A DNA stretch of 64,000 nucleotides from Lonicera japonica (taxonomy: Eukaryota > Streptophyta > Magnoliopsida > Dipsacales > Caprifoliaceae). A program made the translations under genes and the position numbers. The stretch lies in the NCBI GenBank assembly GCA_021464415.1, contig CM038466.1:30410833-30474832 (forward strand), read 5' to 3'. This document shows positions 1-9,362 of the stretch, piece after piece (the first letter of the stretch is position 1; the number at the start of each line of letters is the position of its first letter). The notes beneath the pieces are model-generated. The model was given only the letters and a program-made list of their open reading frames with translations. It was not told the origin of the DNA and ran no database searches.

Positions 1-814
1 GCACCGTAACAACGAGTCGTCGAGTTGTCCAACTTAAGGATTGAGTAGTATACTGAATAATGGTGGAGAACAACCGTAAGCTGCAACTCCAGCAGTTATA
101 CAAGCAATATGCGAATACCAACAAAGAAAACTACTATATGCGACATTGAGAATAAGCAAAACATTAGATTAGTAAACTTCAATAGAACTAGACCCATGTA
201 CAAATCTTCTTGAAACAGGGTCTGTATAAACCCATAAGGCAAGCTATCAAGCAACATAAAATCTCGAACAAAAATGAAGACGACTCAAGATCAGACCTAT
301 GTACAATCTTCTTGAAAAAAGGGACTATGTAATCTAAAAGACAAGCTACCCACCAACACAAAATCTCGACAAGCACATAGAACTTCCATCCACAAAAAAT
401 AAAGTGGCCAAAAAGACGGCTCGTCCTTATCAATAAACAGTAACTTTTTGAACCACCGTATTGAAAAGGAGAAAACAATATAATTAAATTTTCATCCTAA
501 CAAAAAAACACATAAATAAATTTGAAGGGGTATAAGTGGTGTAATGAAGAACCTATAAAATTCGAATCACCTGGTGATGCTTTCCAAAACACCCAATAGC
601 CCATCCTCTTGTCATTGCCCTTTAAGAATTAAGACTATACGTTTTGAACTTTTCCTACCAACTAGTTCATCATTACAAGCACAATTCAACTATGGAAGAA
701 GTAAACAAACATATTCATAAGGCAATTTGTCATTGATTGAGGAAATGAAGTACATATGAGGGGGCTTCTAGGCCCAAGAGCTGATACAAAAAATAAGGCA
801 AAAGGACCTAAGAC
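1..814. other. AT-rich non-coding flank with a degenerate tandem repeat
   Basis: I see no supported gene here. A degenerate direct repeat with a period near 103 bp occupies 191-372: both units start GACC(C/T)ATGTACAA and end with AAAATCTCGA (about 191-267 and 294-372). The 96-codon reading frame across it is explained by the repeat and has no recognisable protein features. Confidence 0.5.
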
Positions 815-1738
815 CTAAGCCCGAGGAGTGTCCTCCTGGGTCACGGCGGTTCCAGTGAACTCGGCATCCACTTCGAGCACTTCAGCAGCGGTAAGGAGGT
901 CTTCGGGGCATTTGACAACCTTGTCGTAGAGGTCGTCGCAGAGTGGAACGTTAACAGATTGCAGGCCGAGTTCATATCCGGCCTGGTAGATTTTGTTCTT
1001 CATTCCAACAACCTCTTTGGCTGCTGCCATGGTGGCTTCAGTATACCCCTCATTAGATGCCTTCTCCAGATCGGACTTGTGCTGCTCCTTGAGGGAGGCC
1101 ATTTGTCTTTGAGCTTCCTCCAATGCAGCCCTAGCCTGGTTTAAAGCTGCCGTTTGTTTGTTGGCCTCATTCAAGGCCTCCTCATGCTCCTTGATCATTT
1201 GATGAGCATATTCAAGCTCCTTCTCGGAGGCCTCAGCAGCATTGGCTGCCTCCTTTCCTTGGACTTCAAGGACTTCTTCAGATTATCGACTTCTTTTTTC
1301 AACTTAGAAGCTTTTCCATTGGCTTCTCGGCAATCCTTCTTCACGGCTCGAAGCTCCACGGCCTGCCTTACCTGCAGCTCATTAAAGTATAGCATGCCCT
1401 GCACAGGTATGAGGAAAGTTATAATATATGAAGTCGATAAGTTGTTAAGAAGGAAAGTTATAATTAAGAAAAGGAAAGTCGAAATAGTTACTGCCATAAG
1501 GTTATGGAAGCCGTCCAACCACAGATCATTTTCGCTTTTCTTCTTAAGGGCTTCCCTGTCTCTCGGTAGCATCATGCTGTTGGCCAGACCAAACGCAACA
1601 TCCCTATCCTCCAAACAAGAGTCTGCCGTGTTCATACGCCGTCTGGCACTCAAAACATATGGCTCCAGGCGAAAGAGGGTAGTAGCTTCCCTGGCAGCAT
1701 GAGAAGAATCCCCCATTTCATGGATAGCGGGAGGGGTG
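815..1738 (-). pseudogene. Coiled-coil coding sequence, 3' part, cut by the copia insertion
   Basis: Read from 1738 down to the stop at 815-817. The N-terminal stretch (SHAAREATT...LSARRRMNTADS) leads into long charged heptad-like segments rich in Glu, Lys, Ala and Leu (VRQAVELRAVKK, EALNEANKQTAALNQ), which predict a coiled coil. A probable 93-bp intron lies at 1399-1491 (donor GTAACT, acceptor GTGCAG); its length is a multiple of three and it contains no in-frame stop. Between about 1248 and 1263 the coiled coil jumps frame: one frame ends at a stop just before 1198, while the other continues with EAANAAEASEKE into the last segment. I take this as a frameshift, so the gene is probably dead. 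The type resembles the coiled-coil gag- or mobile-domain-like genes that are common in plant genomes, but I do not recognise a named family. Its upstream half lies beyond the retrotransposon at 6882-7508. Confidence 0.6.
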
Positions 1739-2181
1739 TGTGAAGTTTTGGCTCACATTTGGACATTTGGTGAAAGTGGAGATTTTCTGGCAGTGGGCTC
1801 CATGATCGATCATGGGTTGCTCATGATCGATCATGGTCCAAGGCAAATTTCCTTTAAGTGTTGCTTTTGGCTCATTTTGTGCACCAACTTGTTTTTTGCC
1901 TAGAATTTAGTTGAGAGCTAAATTTTGTGAGAAATTTTTTTCTTGTGTGCTTGTAATCACTCTTGGTTCCAATTATCAATAGAAGCTATCGTCTGTGTGG
2001 ATTAGTGGCTTTTACGCCGACACCACGGTAAAACCTTGTCTTGCGCTATTTCTTCTTTATCTCCTATTTCTCTATATTTGGGTGTGCTTTTTTGTGTCGG
2101 TTCTTCTTTCGGTATACCAAGTGAGCTTGTGAGATCCCTCCGCGTTGCGTCGTGCTCGGTTGTGAGCGGTTTGGCGCAACA
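1739..2181 (+). repeat. 5' long terminal repeat of the copia element
   Basis: 443 bp, TGTGAAGTTT...GGCGCAACA. It carries two copies of the perfect palindrome CATGATCGATCATG at 1801-1814 and 1822-1835. It should hold the promoter and the polyadenylation signal, but I could not fix the TATA box or the U3/R/U5 limits by eye. Confidence 0.95.
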
Positions 2182-2184
2182 AAT

Positions 2185-2197
2185 TGGTATCAGAGGC
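2185..2197 (+). other. Primer-binding site (initiator tRNA-Met type)
   Basis: TGGTATCAGAGGC starts 3 bp after the LTR end. It matches the usual plant copia primer site, complementary to the 3' end of initiator methionine tRNA, with a one-base difference near its end. Minus-strand cDNA synthesis would start here. Confidence 0.9.
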
Positions 2198-2306
2198 TAA
2201 AACGAGAAAGGTGGGATTTGTGTCGCACGCCAAGTGTTTGATAAAATTCCAAGGTGAGATTTTTTCAATCTTTGACTCGTTGTTGGTTTGTCAAGTTCTT
2301 TGGTGA

Positions 2307-5300
2307 TTGAAGATGACTACTTCTAAGACCTCAAAGGTGTCAGCGATAAAGTTTGACGTAGAGAAATTCGACGGAAAGTTGGTCAATTTCGGCATGTGGC
2401 AATGCCAAATGCGCGATGTCTTGATCCAACAGGAGTTGCATAAGGCATTGTTGGGTGTGGCAGCTAAGCCCACGACGATGACAGATGTTGAATGGGAAGA
2501 GTATGATTTGAAGGCTTGTAGCACTATCCGGTTGCATCTAGCTCAAAATGTGATATACTACGTTATGCGTGAGAAATCCGCGGCTAGCATATGGAGGATA
2601 CTGGAAGAGAAGTACATGATGAAGAGTATAGAGAATCGTCTCTATCTCAAGAAGAAGCTGTTCCGGTTTGAATATGCTAGAGGTATATCAATGAGTGAGC
2701 ATGTCGATGAGTTTAACAAAATGATTTCTGATTTGTTAAACTTGAACGAAGACATGAAAGATGAGGATAAGGCTATCTTGTTGCTCAATTCACTTCCGGA
2801 ATCCTATGACCATTTAAGCACCACTTTGTTATATGGTAAGGATTCAGTGAAATATGAGGACGTTTCTTCGGCACTGCTTGGTAATGAGCAGAGACAGAGG
2901 GAGAAATGTAGTACATCGTCCGATGCGTTAGTGACGCGGGGAAGGACAGATGATCGGAAACAAGTAAAGCACAATAACTCTCGGTCCAAGTCACGTACAA
3001 AGTACTTGGATAACATGGAATGTTACAAGTGCAAAAGGAAAGGGCATATGAAGAAAAATTGTCCTAACGCTTGGGTAGACAAAGTGAAGAAGAAGAATGC
3101 GGACGATACCGCGAATTCTGTTACTTCAGGGGATGATGATTTCGAGAGTATGCTAGTGGTTACTCCTAGGGAAAGCTCAACGGACGAGTGGATTCTAGAC
3201 TCGGGTTGTTCGTACCACATGTGTCCAAACAAGGACCTTTTCCATACCTTGACGAAGGTGAATGGAGGAACGGTTTTGATGGGCAATGATCACGTTTGTA
3301 AGACGGAGGGTATTGGAACGGTCAAGTTGAAGCTACATGACGGAGCAATCAGAACTCTGAATGAAGTTAGGTACATCCCGGATCTGAAGAAGAATTTGAT
3401 TTCTTTGGGTTCTTTAGATTCCAACGGGTGCAAGATTGTGCTCGAGGGTGGAATGCTAAAGGTTACTTCCGGTGCCTTGGTGTTGATGAAGGGAAATAAA
3501 GAGGGTAATCTCTATTTCCTTCAAGGTAGTACGGTGACGGGCAGTGCTTCAGTTTCTACGGAAGCTGGTGGAGCAAGTACAAGTTCGGATTCGACGAGAT
3601 TATGGCACATGAGATTGGGACATGCCGGGGAGAAGGCGATGACGGTGTTATGTAAACAAGGTTTGCTCAAGGGTGCGAAGAGCTGCAAGCTGGAGTTTTG
3701 CGAGCATTGTGTGCTCGGAAAACAAACACGGGTAAAGTTTAGGACGGCTATTCATTGCACGAAGGGGTTACTTGACTACATACACACGGATGTCTGGGGA
3801 CCTTCCAAGACGAAATCCTTAGGAGGAAATCATTACTTTGTTACATTTGTAGATGATTTCTCTAGAAGGATTTGGGTATATCTCATGAAGCACAAAGACG
3901 AGGTCTTTGGGGTGTTTCTAAGGTGGAAGAAAATGGTCGAAAATCAGCTTGGCAGGAAGATCAAGGTGCTTAGATCCGATAACGGCGGAGAGTACACTAG
4001 TGATCCGTTTAAGGAGTACTGTCAAGATGAGGGAATTGTTCGCCATTTCACAGTTAGAGGTACACCACAGCAAAACGGAGTAGCTGAGAGGATGAACCGT
4101 ACCTTACTTGAAAAAGTGAGGTGTATGCTGTCAAATGCAAATTTGGGAAAACAGTATTGGGCGGAGGCCTTATCCTATGCGAGCTACATTGTTAACATGT
4201 TGCCATCTTCAGGGGTCGATTACAAAACTCCTATGGAGGTTTGGACAGGATCTCATGCAAGTTACGATTCATTGCACATATTTGGGTGTCCTGCTTATTA
4301 TCACGTCCGTGAAGATAAGATTGATCCAAGAGCCCGAAAGGCGATCTTTATGGGTTCAAGAATTGGAGTCAAGGGATACAAGTTATGGTGTCTTCAAGAC
4401 AAGAAAATGATCGTTAGCAGAGATGTTACATTTGATGAGGCGTCTTTGCTCAAGATGCCTACGGGAGAAAATGTAAAGGCTCTCGATGAGAGTGAGAAGA
4501 GTGGAGTGGTGCAAACGGAAGTTACTACGCCAATGGTGACTATTCCAGTGCAATCGGAAGTGACTAATCCGGTTGATTCTTCCTATAGTGATTCGGAGAA
4601 TGGGGAGATTCCTATCGAGGGGTCTAGTCAACAACAACGAGAGGTACCGTCTTTGGCAAGTGGAAGAGAGCCTAGAGCTCGACGAGCACCGCAACGATTT
4701 GGCTATGAAGATAGTGTGGCATATGCATTGGTGGTTTATGGCGATGAACCGACTTCTTATCGGGAGGCAGTGGCGGATAGTCATTGTGATGAATGGAAGG
4801 CGGCCATGGGTGAGGAGATGGATTCTCTTCACAAGACTGAAACTTGGGATCTTTGCAAGTTGCCAAAAGGGAAAAAGTCAATTGGGTGCAAATGGGTGTT
4901 TGCCAAGAAAGACGGGGTTCTAGATTCGGATGTTCGGTATAAAGCAAGATTGGTAGCTAAGAGATTTGCACAGCGGGAAGGGGTGGATTATAATGAAGTC
5001 TTCTCTCCGGTAGTAAAACACACTTCCATTAGAGTGCTATTAGCTATGGTATCGCAGTTTGACTTAGAGCTTGAACAACTCGACGTCAAGACGGCGTTCT
5101 TGCATGGGGATCTAGAGGAGGAGATTTATATATCTCAACCGGAGGGGTTCAAGGTTGTTGGCAAGGAAGATTGTGTTTGTAAACTGAAGAAGTCCTTGTA
5201 TGGGTTGAAGCAATCGCCTAGACAATGGTACAAGAAGTTTGACACATTCATGATGGCTCAGAAATTCAAGCGGAGTGATTTTGATCATTGCGTTTATTTC

Positions 5301-6308
5301 AAGAAACTCAAGGGGGATTCGTTTATCTACTTACTCTTATATGTTGATGATATGCTTATTTGTTCATCGAGTATGTTTGATATCAACACGGTGAAGGCTC
5401 AGTTGAGTCTCGAGTTTGAGATGAAGGACTTGGGTGGAGCTAAGAAGATTCTGGGAATGGAGATAGTTAGAGAGAGGAAGAAAGGAAGATTGTGCCTCAC
5501 TCAGAGGCAATATTTAGAGAAAGTGGTAGTCCGGTTTGGGATGCAGGACTCAAAGCCTGTGAGTGTCCCATTGGCTCCTCACTTCAAGCTCTCGGCAACT
5601 ATGGCTCCAGAGACAGATGAAGAGGTGGAGTATATGGCTCAAGTTCCGTATGCTAGTGCGGTAGGAAGCTTGATGTATGCCATGGTATGTACTCGACCGG
5701 ATATTGCTCAGGCAGTGAGCATTGTGAGTAGATTCATGGCAAATCCGGGGAAACAGCATTGGAATGCTGTTAAGTGGATTTTGCGGTATCTACAAGGAAC
5801 GAAGAATAAGGGATTGGTGTACCAGAAAACCGAGGGGTCTATTATTTGCGGTTATGTTGATTCGGACTATGCTGGGGATCTTGACAAGCGACGATCGACC
5901 ACGGGATATGTTTTCACATTTAGTGGTGGTCCGATTAGCTGGAGGTCGATGTTGCAAGGTGTAGTGGCGTTGTCTACTACGGAAGCAGAGTATATTGCAG
6001 CAACAGAGGCGGTCAAGGAAGCATTGTGGCTTCGGGGTTTGATAGGTGATTTGGGGATGGTTCAGGAAAATGTCGATGTACATTGTGATAGCCAGAGCGC
6101 TATTCATTTGGCCAAGAACCAAGTTCATCACGGACGGACGAAGCACATTGATGTTCGGTTTCATTTTATACGGGAGATTATCGAGAGTGGTGAAGTAATT
6201 TTGAAGAAAATTGGCACCAAGGATAATCCCGCAGATATGATGACGAAGGTGGTACCGACAACCAAGTTTGAGCATTGCTCGACTTTGGTTAACATTCTTC
6301 GGTGTTGA
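2307..6308 (+). CDS. Copia gag-pol polyprotein (1333 aa, intact)
   Basis: A single frame without stop or frameshift. A start at 2313 (MTTSK) is as likely as 2307. In order: a gag domain (about 1-230); a CCHC zinc knuckle CYKCKRKGHMKKNC near 239; an aspartic protease motif LDSGCSYHM near 297; the integrase zinc-binding HHCC region near 433-475 (HMRLGH, CEHCVLGK); the integrase core with D in HTDVWGP (about 494), D in RSDNGGEY (about 557) and E in GVAERMN (about 593); reverse transcriptase with TAFLHGDLEEEIY near 929 and the catalytic YVDDM near 1012; and RNase H with DSDYAGD near 1185 and ALSTTEAEY near 1222. Length and domain order are normal for a Tork/Tnt1-type copia. The product would build cytoplasmic particles, copy the RNA and integrate the DNA copy. 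No catalytic residue I can check is missing. Confidence 0.96.
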   Translation: MKMTTSKTSKVSAIKFDVEKFDGKLVNFGMWQCQMRDVLIQQELHKALLGVAAKPTTMTDVEWEEYDLKACSTIRLHLAQNVIYYVMREKSAASIWRILEEKYMMKSIENRLYLKKKLFRFEYARGISMSEHVDEFNKMISDLLNLNEDMKDEDKAILLLNSLPESYDHLSTTLLYGKDSVKYEDVSSALLGNEQRQREKCSTSSDALVTRGRTDDRKQVKHNNSRSKSRTKYLDNMECYKCKRKGHMKKNCPNAWVDKVKKKNADDTANSVTSGDDDFESMLVVTPRESSTDEWILDSGCSYHMCPNKDLFHTLTKVNGGTVLMGNDHVCKTEGIGTVKLKLHDGAIRTLNEVRYIPDLKKNLISLGSLDSNGCKIVLEGGMLKVTSGALVLMKGNKEGNLYFLQGSTVTGSASVSTEAGGASTSSDSTRLWHMRLGHAGEKAMTVLCKQGLLKGAKSCKLEFCEHCVLGKQTRVKFRTAIHCTKGLLDYIHTDVWGPSKTKSLGGNHYFVTFVDDFSRRIWVYLMKHKDEVFGVFLRWKKMVENQLGRKIKVLRSDNGGEYTSDPFKEYCQDEGIVRHFTVRGTPQQNGVAERMNRTLLEKVRCMLSNANLGKQYWAEALSYASYIVNMLPSSGVDYKTPMEVWTGSHASYDSLHIFGCPAYYHVREDKIDPRARKAIFMGSRIGVKGYKLWCLQDKKMIVSRDVTFDEASLLKMPTGENVKALDESEKSGVVQTEVTTPMVTIPVQSEVTNPVDSSYSDSENGEIPIEGSSQQQREVPSLASGREPRARRAPQRFGYEDSVAYALVVYGDEPTSYREAVADSHCDEWKAAMGEEMDSLHKTETWDLCKLPKGKKSIGCKWVFAKKDGVLDSDVRYKARLVAKRFAQREGVDYNEVFSPVVKHTSIRVLLAMVSQFDLELEQLDVKTAFLHGDLEEEIYISQPEGFKVVGKEDCVCKLKKSLYGLKQSPRQWYKKFDTFMMAQKFKRSDFDHCVYFKKLKGDSFIYLLLYVDDMLICSSSMFDINTVKAQLSLEFEMKDLGGAKKILGMEIVRERKKGRLCLTQRQYLEKVVVRFGMQDSKPVSVPLAPHFKLSATMAPETDEEVEYMAQVPYASAVGSLMYAMVCTRPDIAQAVSIVSRFMANPGKQHWNAVKWILRYLQGTKNKGLVYQKTEGSIICGYVDSDYAGDLDKRRSTTGYVFTFSGGPISWRSMLQGVVALSTTEAEYIAATEAVKEALWLRGLIGDLGMVQENVDVHCDSQSAIHLAKNQVHHGRTKHIDVRFHFIREIIESGEVILKKIGTKDNPADMMTKVVPTTKFEHCSTLVNILRC

Positions 6309-6426
6309 GGCCCCATTCGGGGGTGGAGGCTCTTCGGGGCTGGGTGTGATGCTATAGCAGTATTGATGGAGGAACAAGGGGAGTGAGGTGTGCAATGTGC
6401 TAGACGGGATAGCTGCATGGTTCGCC

Positions 6427-6438
6427 AAGGTGGAGATT
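6427..6438 (+). other. Polypurine tract
   Basis: AAGGTGGAGATT directly abuts the 3' LTR. The position and purine content fit the plus-strand primer of LTR elements. Confidence 0.75.
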
Positions 6439-6881
6439 TGTGAAGTTTTGGCTCACATTTGGACATTTGGTGAAAGTGGAGATTTTCTGGCAGTGGGCTC
6501 CATGATCGATCATGGGTTGCTCATGATCGATCATGGTCCAAGGCAAATTTCCTTTAAGTGTTGCTTTTGGCTCATTTTGTGCACCAACTTGTTTTTTGCC
6601 TAGAATTTAGTTGAGAGCTAAATTTTGTGAGAAATTTTTTTCTTGTGTGCTTGTAATCACTCTTGGTTCCAATTATCAATAGAAGCTATCGTCTGTGTGG
6701 ATTAGTGGCTTTTACGCCGACACCACGGTAAAACCTTGTCTTGCGCTATTTCTTCTTTATTTCCTATTTCTCTATATTTGGGTGTGCTTTTTTGTGTCGG
6801 TTCTTCTTTCGGTATACCAAGTGAGCTTGTGAGATCCCTCCGCGTTGCGTCGTGCTCGGTTGTGAGCGGTTTGGCGCAACA
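6439..6881 (+). repeat. 3' long terminal repeat of the copia element
   Basis: Identical to the 5' LTR over 443 bp except for T at 6761 instead of C at 2061. The palindrome pair recurs at 6501-6514 and 6522-6535. Confidence 0.95.
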
Positions 6882-7508
6882 GGGTGGACACAGTTCGTGG
6901 CACGGTTTCCACAGCCACAGTGTCATCCTCAATGGTTTCGGGTTTAGCAGGAGTGGGAGAAGGCAGCTGATCAGCTGACCTCCCCACATTTTCAGTCCCC
7001 CCAACAGTTGGAGGAGTCGTTGCGCAGTGCTCGACAACCCTCTGCCTCTTACAGGCTTGGCTAGCAGAGCCACCAGAGGTGCCAACACCAGCTGCACATT
7101 TCTTATGCCATGCATCCAACGCCTCGGCCAAATTTCTTCTCCTCATGTTTGAATTTGAGCTTTGGGGATGGTCTATTCTTCTTTTTCTCCTTTCGAAGCC
7201 CTATTTGAATAGAGGCTCTAAGTATTCCTCTTCGACTCTTGGATCAACCTCAGTTTCGGAATGTAAGATTGGAACAGCTTGTGCTGTTGGTACACTTTCA
7301 ATTGTTACCAGGTCGACAACAGGTTCTTCAATTCTCGCTCTCGTCTGAGTTGCCTTCTCCAATCCTCCACAATCACCCAATTGTTCAAGATATGGAACCT
7401 TTTGAACAGGGCGTATTTAGCTTTCCTTTCTAAGGGGGTCTGATCCACTGATTTCTTGGTATAAAAGGAAATGTTGGTGCAAAAGAAGCCGAGCAAGTTG
7501 TGCGCCAA
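6882..7508 (-). pseudogene. Upstream half of the coding sequence split by copia
   Basis: On the minus strand a frame starting at 7146 (MRRRNLAEALDAWHKK) runs to the copia boundary as ...VETVPRTVST. If the element and one GGGTG copy are removed, this frame continues without shift into PPAIHEMGDSSHAAR at 1738-1690, so the two halves were one exon. Upstream, the same frame reads through an acidic segment (VVDLVTIESVPTAQAV, EEEYLEPLFK) and meets a TAG at 7201-7203. Further up, 7305-7508 encodes a hydrophobic and basic segment (LLGFFCTNISFYTKK) in another frame. The TAG and frame changes mean the locus was probably already decaying, unless an intron removes them. I cannot name the family, though a transposon-derived origin is plausible. 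Confidence 0.55.
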
Positions 7509-8461
7509 CCGAGGATGATTTATTGGGCCGGGATTGCCACCACATTCATGATTGGGTAACTGCGTTCAGCTGGTCGACGTTTATGAAATCTAAGCTTGGC
7601 TTTTTGAAGCCTTCTTTAGCACCTCCAATTGCAAGAAGACAAGGAACTCACAGGTTAGCTAAGCAAATTACAAAATGAATGATATTCTGCTAAGTGTAAA
7701 AACATGGCCGGGGGAATAAAGTACAAACTAGGGGAGCCGAATTGCCGAGGAAATGGCTTATTTATAGGGTCAGGCTCTACATTCCCCCTTATTATCACAA
7801 TGTCCTTGTGCATGCCTTTATGTGAGGACGGCAGGCCTTCAAATAAGGATGGGGAGTTCACCCTAGCTCATAGCTGTCAAAAGCACGCCTAGGCACATCC
7901 AGGCGCAGCATGTGGGCATCGCTTCCTACAAGTTGCATGCCCTTACAAAAGGCGCGTGCTTTATGCGCCTAGAATCCAAGCGCAGAAACTCAAGGTGAGG
8001 GCATCTTTTAGGTGATGCGATGTTGTTTTTAAGAAAATACGTACTTTGGCAGTAGCCTCATTTTTTCTGCTCTTCTTGTAAGATTGCTTCATTGTTTGGA
8101 AAAAAAAATTCCCAAAATAGGGCAGTGGGCTCTATTATAATTTTCTTGAATTCTTGAATTTGTAGCACTTTGGTAGTGAGTGTATTATATTTTGTGCTAT
8201 TAATTATTAGTATTATATTTTCCATTTGTCACTAGGAATTTAAATGGCTAGTGACTCGAGAAAGGATCTGGCATGGCATATTTCACTCAAAAGAATCCCG
8301 ATGATAAAAATACCACCATTTGCACTTTTTTGTGGAAAAGTTTTAACAAATGGCATATATCAGGCAAAACATCTTATAGGTGGTCATAGGAATGCCACAA
8401 TTTGGCCCGAGTGAAATTATACTAATTCAACAACCAAAATTAGGTTTTTTTTTTTAAAAAA
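7509..8461. other. Intergenic DNA, no supported gene
   Basis: Short low-quality frames only. A small patch near 7880-7990 is richer in GC with GCGCCTA/TAGGCGC-like words (CACGCCTAGGC, ATGCGCCTAG), a composition often seen in old plant DNA transposons. No terminal repeats or target duplications could be matched. Confidence 0.4.
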
Positions 8462-8995
8462 AGAAATTATACTAAGCTTCTAACCAACCAAAATTCTGCA
8501 ATCTTTATATAATTTTGTTGTACTAATTCAACAGTAATTGATTGTGGAATAGGAAATAAAAAAGGACAAAAACTTACAGGTAATAAGTATCACTTTAAAC
8601 TCAATACGGAACAAGAAGGGTAAAATAAGAAAAAAGTGAGAAAAAACAAGGGCTCTATTATTAAATCATACCAAAATAAGGCTAAAATAAGAAGATATGG
8701 CGACAATTGTCCAAATTACACTAATTCGGCACTCTTATGTGATAACAAAGAGATTTTTCACATTCATTTTCCAGACTTCAGAACCAGTCTTTAATCTTCG
8801 AATTCAACCAACAAAACAAATGCACCCTAAGAAATTATATTACGTTTCTAACCAACCAAAATTGTGCATTCTTTATATAAATTTGTTGTACTAATTCAAC
8901 AGTGATTGATTGTGGGTTTGCAGTAAGAAATAAAGAAGGGCAAAAACTTATAGTTAAGAAGTATCACTTTAAAGCCAATACAGAACAAGGAGTTA
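8462..8995 (+). repeat. Direct repeat pair of about 165 bp
   Basis: Segments about 8462-8625 and 8830-8995 are diverged direct copies. Both run through GAAATTATA, TTCTAACCAACCAAAATT, TTTGTTGTACTAATTCAACAG, TGATTGTGG and AAGTATCACTTTAAA in the same order. Neither codes. Unequal exchange or a degraded element could have produced them. Confidence 0.7.
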
Positions 8996-9362
8996 GCCCC
9001 TTTTTCGTACCTATTTATTTATTTTTTCTTCAAATTTTAAAAACTCAACTCAAAAACAACTCTATTTTTATACTTTTCAAAAAAATCTTAACTTTACTTT
9101 CTCTCTCTAAAAAAAACTTTTAAAACACCATAATTTTAAATTCAAAAATCAAAATTAAATAAAAAATATATATTTAAAACATACTCGTCGAGATCTATAA
9201 AATAAGATTCATTTTGATTATTTTATGAAATTTTTTTATGAAATTTTTAGTTGGTTGAAAAAAACTCAAAAAAAAACCAAATTTACTTTTCAACGTACTT
9301 CTAAATTCTACCAAATACCGTATTTTAAAAAACTCAACTCAAAACATCTAGCAAACAGGCCC
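8996..9362. mobile_element. Diverged MITE related to the Harbinger-like element of 47.9 kb
   Basis: The interior closely resembles 47960-48240: AAACTCAACT, ACTTTCTCTCTCTAA, AAATATATATTT, CATCGAGATCTATAAAATAAGAT and the AAAACCAAATT block come in the same order. The right end (AGCAAACAGGCCC then TAA) looks like a Harbinger terminus. The left end is eroded and I found no clean target duplication. Confidence 0.5.

Larger units (their letters stand above)
1739..6881 (+). mobile_element. Complete Ty1/copia LTR retrotransposon (Tork/Tnt1-like)
   Basis: A 5143-bp element bounded by two 443-bp LTRs (1739-2181 and 6439-6881), each beginning TG and ending CA. The flanks carry an exact 5-bp target duplication GGGTG (1734-1738 and 6882-6886). 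A primer-binding site matching the 3' end of initiator tRNA-Met follows the 5' LTR, and a purine-rich tract precedes the 3' LTR. One uninterrupted gag-pol frame fills the inside with the copia order protease, integrase, reverse transcriptase, RNase H. The LTRs differ at one base by my alignment (C at 2061, T at 6761), so the insertion is recent and the copy may still be competent. It landed in the minus-strand coiled-coil coding sequence. Confidence 0.97.

Noticed and set aside
188..478. 96-residue Cys/Phe-rich frame on the minus strand
   Set aside because: It follows a tandem repeat and shows no conserved features or start context.
5790..6466. Antisense frames over the copia RNase H region and 3' LTR
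   Set aside because: Shadows of the intact gag-pol frame with no domain signal.
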